Positions 23,239 to 25,446 of a DNA stretch of 25,446 nucleotides are shown here, piece by piece. This DNA is from JAFGJU01 sp964570935. GTDB taxonomy: Bacteria; Eisenbacteria; RBG-16-71-46; JAFGJU01. The notes below the pieces were generated by a model that saw only the letters and a list, made by a program, of their open reading frames with translations, was not told the origin of the DNA and searched no databases. The position numbers and the translations under genes are program-made. The DNA is taken from assembly GCA_964570935.1 (NCBI GenBank), contig CAZMZP010000104.1:1-25446 (forward strand). Reading direction: 5' to 3'. How positions within the stretch are numbered: the stretch's first letter is position 1; each line of letters begins with the position of its first letter.

Positions 23239-23811
23239 GTGGGCACTCTGCGCAGAGGCGGAATCGTGTGCATGGCCACGGACACTGTGTACGGCCTGCA
23301 CTGCTCGGCCGGCCTGGAGGATTCAGTTTCGCGCCTGCGCGCGCTCAAGGGGTCGGGTTCGAGGCCCTTCATACTTTTGATGGCCGAGCCGGCCGGTCTG
23401 GAAGAAGTGGCGGCGGAGGTTTCGCGTTCGGCCAGGCGTCTTGTGGAGACCTACTGGCCGGGATCGCTCACGCTGGTGTTCAGGGCCTCCCCACGGACGC
23501 CGGGATGGTTGCTGGGGCAAGGGGACAGCGTGGCAGTTCGCTGCCCGCGGGACCCGCTGTGCGCGTCGGTGTTGAGAAGGCTCGGGTTGCCGCTCGTTTC
23601 CACGAGCGCAAACTTGAAGGGAGGCGCGCCGTGCGTGAGCGGGGCGGAGGCGTCAAGAGACTTTCTGGACAAGGTGGACGTCGTCGTGGATTCGGGCGCC
23701 GCTCCGTCGGACGCGCCGTCCACGATAGTCGACGTTACAGTGACACCGCACAGAGTGATTCGGCAGGGGAGTTTGACAGTGGACCCCGACCTGCTCGGAG
23801 TCGAGGCCTAG
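23239..23811 (+). CDS. Sua5/YciO/YrdC family threonylcarbamoyl-AMP synthase (N-terminus uncertain)
   Basis: The family makes threonylcarbamoyl-AMP from threonine, bicarbonate and ATP for the t6A37 modification of ANN-decoding tRNAs. The protein has ATDTVYGL near the start, LKGSGSRPFILL and PLVSTSANLKGG, which are the core YrdC motifs, and it ends after GSLTVDP as short YrdC proteins do (no Sua5 extension). As called from GTG 23239 it has 190 residues but lacks most of the usual N-terminal strand and helix, and no good Shine-Dalgarno sequence precedes that GTG. Translation from ATG 23182 would supply the missing part but meets a TGA at codon 13. Motifs downstream are intact, so the enzyme may still be made by re-initiation. 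Neighbours fit the sua5/ywlC-ywlE order. Confidence 0.8.
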   Translation: MGTLRRGGIVCMATDTVYGLHCSAGLEDSVSRLRALKGSGSRPFILLMAEPAGLEEVAAEVSRSARRLVETYWPGSLTLVFRASPRTPGWLLGQGDSVAVRCPRDPLCASVLRRLGLPLVSTSANLKGGAPCVSGAEASRDFLDKVDVVVDSGAAPSDAPSTIVDVTVTPHRVIRQGSLTVDPDLLGVEA

Positions 23812-23820
23812 GGAGGCTGG

Positions 23821-24351
23821 TTGGCGGAGTTCCAGCGGAAACAGCGGAGAACATTCAGGATTCTCTTCGTGTGCACAGGCAACACGTGCCGCAGTCCGAT
23901 GGCGGTAGGCGTCCTCAAGAAACTGCTGCCGCCGGAGCTTCTGCGTTGCGCGGAGATAGATTCGGCGGGAGTGGGCGCCAGGGACGGCGACCGGGCATCG
24001 GAGGGTGCCTTGGAGGCGGCAGGCAGCCGCGGGGTGGACATCTCCGGGCACCGCGCGAAGAAGCTCACGCGCGCCCTCTTGAACAGGGTCGACGTCATAC
24101 TGGTGATGGAAAAGGCTCACATGGACAGAGTGAGGGAGATGTGTCCATCGAGGATGGAGCACGTGATGCTGCTCACGGAACTGGGCCGGCCGGAAGTCGC
24201 GGGCAGTCGCGAGATCTCGGACCCGATCGGAGGCTCGACGGAGGTTTACCGCCGCTGCTTCTCACAGATTGAAGTCAGCCTGGCCAGAGGGGAGCGGTTT
24301 CTGACGGAGCTAATAACATCCAGGGAGGATCCCGGTGAAGCAGCAGGATGA
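23821..24351 (+). CDS. Low-molecular-weight phosphatase, probable YwlE-type protein-arginine phosphatase
   Basis: The 176-residue product carries the CX5R loop of low-molecular-weight tyrosine phosphatases, CTGNTCRSP (C18 to R24), and the general-acid loop DPIGGS (D134). T22 in the loop is the feature described for Bacillus YwlE, where threonine replaces the bulkier residue of tyrosine phosphatases and favours phospho-arginine. DPIGGS also resembles DPFGGS of YwlE. TTG 23821 is used because GGGAGG lies just upstream and no ATG fits; this gives about 13 basic/polar residues before the first strand (RILFVCTGN). The gene lies 9 nt after yrdC and overlaps rpiB-glyA by 17 nt. Arginine specificity is inferred from one residue and synteny; the phosphatase family is certain. 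Confidence 0.88.
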   Translation: MAEFQRKQRRTFRILFVCTGNTCRSPMAVGVLKKLLPPELLRCAEIDSAGVGARDGDRASEGALEAAGSRGVDISGHRAKKLTRALLNRVDVILVMEKAHMDRVREMCPSRMEHVMLLTELGRPEVAGSREISDPIGGSTEVYRRCFSQIEVSLARGERFLTELITSREDPGEAAG

Positions 24352-25446
24352 AGGCGCCGCGGCACAGCGTATGACGATTGCGATGGGCTCTGACCACGCC
24401 GGCTTCGCTCTCAAGAAGCACGTGGCGGACTACCTGACGGCGCTGGGCCACGACGTTCAGGACGTGGGGACGTTGTCGTCGGAATCAGTTGACTACACCG
24501 ACTTCGGCCTCGCGGCGGCCAGAGCCGTGGCCGGCGGCCGCGTGGAAAGGGGAATCCTCGTCTGTTACTCGGGCATCGGTATGTCGATTGCCGCAAACAA
24601 GGTCAGGGGCATAAGGGCGGCCCTGTGCCGCGACAGGGAATCGGCGCGGCTTTCCAGACTTCACAACGACGCAAACGTGCTGGTGCTGGCCGCGGCCTTC
24701 ACGCAGCCGGGCGAAGCGGAAGATTTCGTCAGGATATGGCTGGACACCGAGTTCGAAGGGGGCCGGCACTCGCGCAGGATAGGCAAGATTTCGACCTACG
24801 AGACGCCCGGGTTCTGGGCACACCACGGCGCCAGGACTGCCGAGGTGGACCCGCGCCTGAGAGAGCTGATGGAGCGCGAAAGGGAACGCCAGAACGAGAC
24901 GCTGGCCCTCGTAGCGTCCGAAGGCATAGTGGACACCTCGATCTTCGAGGCCACCGGGTCCGTGTTCACATTGAAATACGCCGAAGGCTATCCGGGCGAC
25001 AGGTTGTACCCGGGCTGTCAGGTCGTGGACGAAGTGGAGTCGCTGGCCAGGGCCAGGGCCAGAAAGCTCTTCGGCGCTGACCACGTCAATGTCCAGCCGT
25101 ATTCGGGCACGCAGGCTAACATGGCCGCCTATTTCGCCCTCCTCAAGCCCGGCCAGAAGATCCTGGGCATGCGCTTCGAGCACGGCGGCCATCCGACTCA
25201 TGGTGACCCGTCCACCTTCGTGGGGAGACTCTACGGTTCCTTGATGTATGGTGTTAAGAAAGAGACGGAACTGATTGATTATGATGAGGTTGAAATGTTG
25301 GCCCAAAAGGAGAGACCGAACCTCATCATCGCCGGCGGCAGCGCCTATTCCAGGTTCGTCGACTTCGCGAGATTCCGGTCTATCGCGGACGCCTGCGGAG
25401 CGCGCCTCATGGTGGACATGGCGCACCTGTCCGGCATCGTGGCCGC
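24335..25446 (+). CDS. rpiB-glyA: RpiB-GlyA fusion: ribose-5-phosphate isomerase B joined to serine hydroxymethyltransferase (3' truncated)
   Basis: One uninterrupted frame runs from GTG 24335 (GGGAGG about seven bases upstream) to the right edge; I checked the frame line by line and found no stop. Residues about 13-156 are RpiB: TIAMGSDHAGFALKKH, the loop with catalytic-position cysteine C77 (CYSGIGMSIAANK, normally CGTGIG), HNDANVL, and the usual ending RRIGKISTYE. A 15-residue linker leads to serine hydroxymethyltransferase from D172: RERQNETLALVASE, TLKYAEGYPGDRLYPG, VNVQPYSGTQANMAAY and VDMAHLSGIVAA. The PLP-binding lysine lies beyond the window. RpiB interconverts ribulose- and ribose-5-phosphate; GlyA makes glycine and one-carbon units from serine. 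Both feed purine synthesis, matching purD and purE upstream. A second start at ATG 24371 would remove 12 residues but lacks a ribosome-binding site. Confidence 0.9.
   Translation, partial: MKQQDEGAAAQRMTIAMGSDHAGFALKKHVADYLTALGHDVQDVGTLSSESVDYTDFGLAAARAVAGGRVERGILVCYSGIGMSIAANKVRGIRAALCRDRESARLSRLHNDANVLVLAAAFTQPGEAEDFVRIWLDTEFEGGRHSRRIGKISTYETPGFWAHHGARTAEVDPRLRELMERERERQNETLALVASEGIVDTSIFEATGSVFTLKYAEGYPGDRLYPGCQVVDEVESLARARARKLFGADHVNVQPYSGTQANMAAYFALLKPGQKILGMRFEHGGHPTHGDPSTFVGRLYGSLMYGVKKETELIDYDEVEMLAQKERPNLIIAGGSAYSRFVDFARFRSIADACGARLMVDMAHLSGIVA

Overview
The window looks like a piece of a high-GC, diderm (outer-membrane-bearing) bacterial chromosome. It holds an Omp85-family assembly protein, TamB, an RseP-type site-2 protease, and a secreted protein with a FlgD-Ig/T9SS-type C-terminal domain. 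These features are typical of FCB-superphylum and related uncultivated lineages (Eisenbacteria- or Krumholzibacteria-like). That placement is inference; no rRNA or complete marker set is present. TGA acts as a normal stop codon here. Every gene I accept is on the + strand.

Region 1 (1-4.2 kb) is an accessory surface-protein region with long intergenic gaps and visibly lower GC. It has three monocistronic secreted proteins: the 3' part of an FG-GAP (integrin-like) repeat protein, a six-repeat NHL propeller protein, and a small protein of unknown function with a jelly-roll-like motif. The second and third are unrelated in their bodies but end in the same ten-residue tail pattern, TWG[RK][VI]K[ST][ML][FY]R. 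Their flanks are also alike: a conserved 48-bp block, a sigma70-type promoter with a 17-nt spacer, a leader of about 190 nt with a terminator-like hairpin about 50 nt before the start codon, and a GC-rich hairpin after the gene. This 'same frame, different cargo' arrangement, together with the tail, is the best candidate for an undescribed system. The region ends in a decayed tRNA-Gly(GCC) relic.

Region 2 (4.2-14.7 kb) is an envelope-biogenesis cluster behind a recognisable promoter: rseP, a three-POTRA Omp85 gene (bamA/tamA), tamB, and an unusual 1033-residue protein. That protein joins an HExxH metallopeptidase, a TolB-like PD40 propeller and an Omp85-type outer-membrane barrel.

Region 3 (14.7-25.4 kb) continues in the same direction with gaps of a few bases or overlapping stop/start codons: pcrA/uvrD, gatC-gatA-gatB (tRNA-dependent amidotransferase), a larA-type nickel-pincer racemase, purD, purE, a Sua5/YrdC gene with an in-frame TGA near its apparent N-terminus, a YwlE-type arginine/low-molecular-weight phosphatase, and an rpiB-glyA gene fusion cut by the window edge. 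The order yrdC/sua5 - ywlE - rpiB - glyA matches the ywlC-ywlE-rpiB-glyA order known in Bacillus. Regions 2 and 3 could be one operon of about 21 kb; the largest internal gap is 88 nt.
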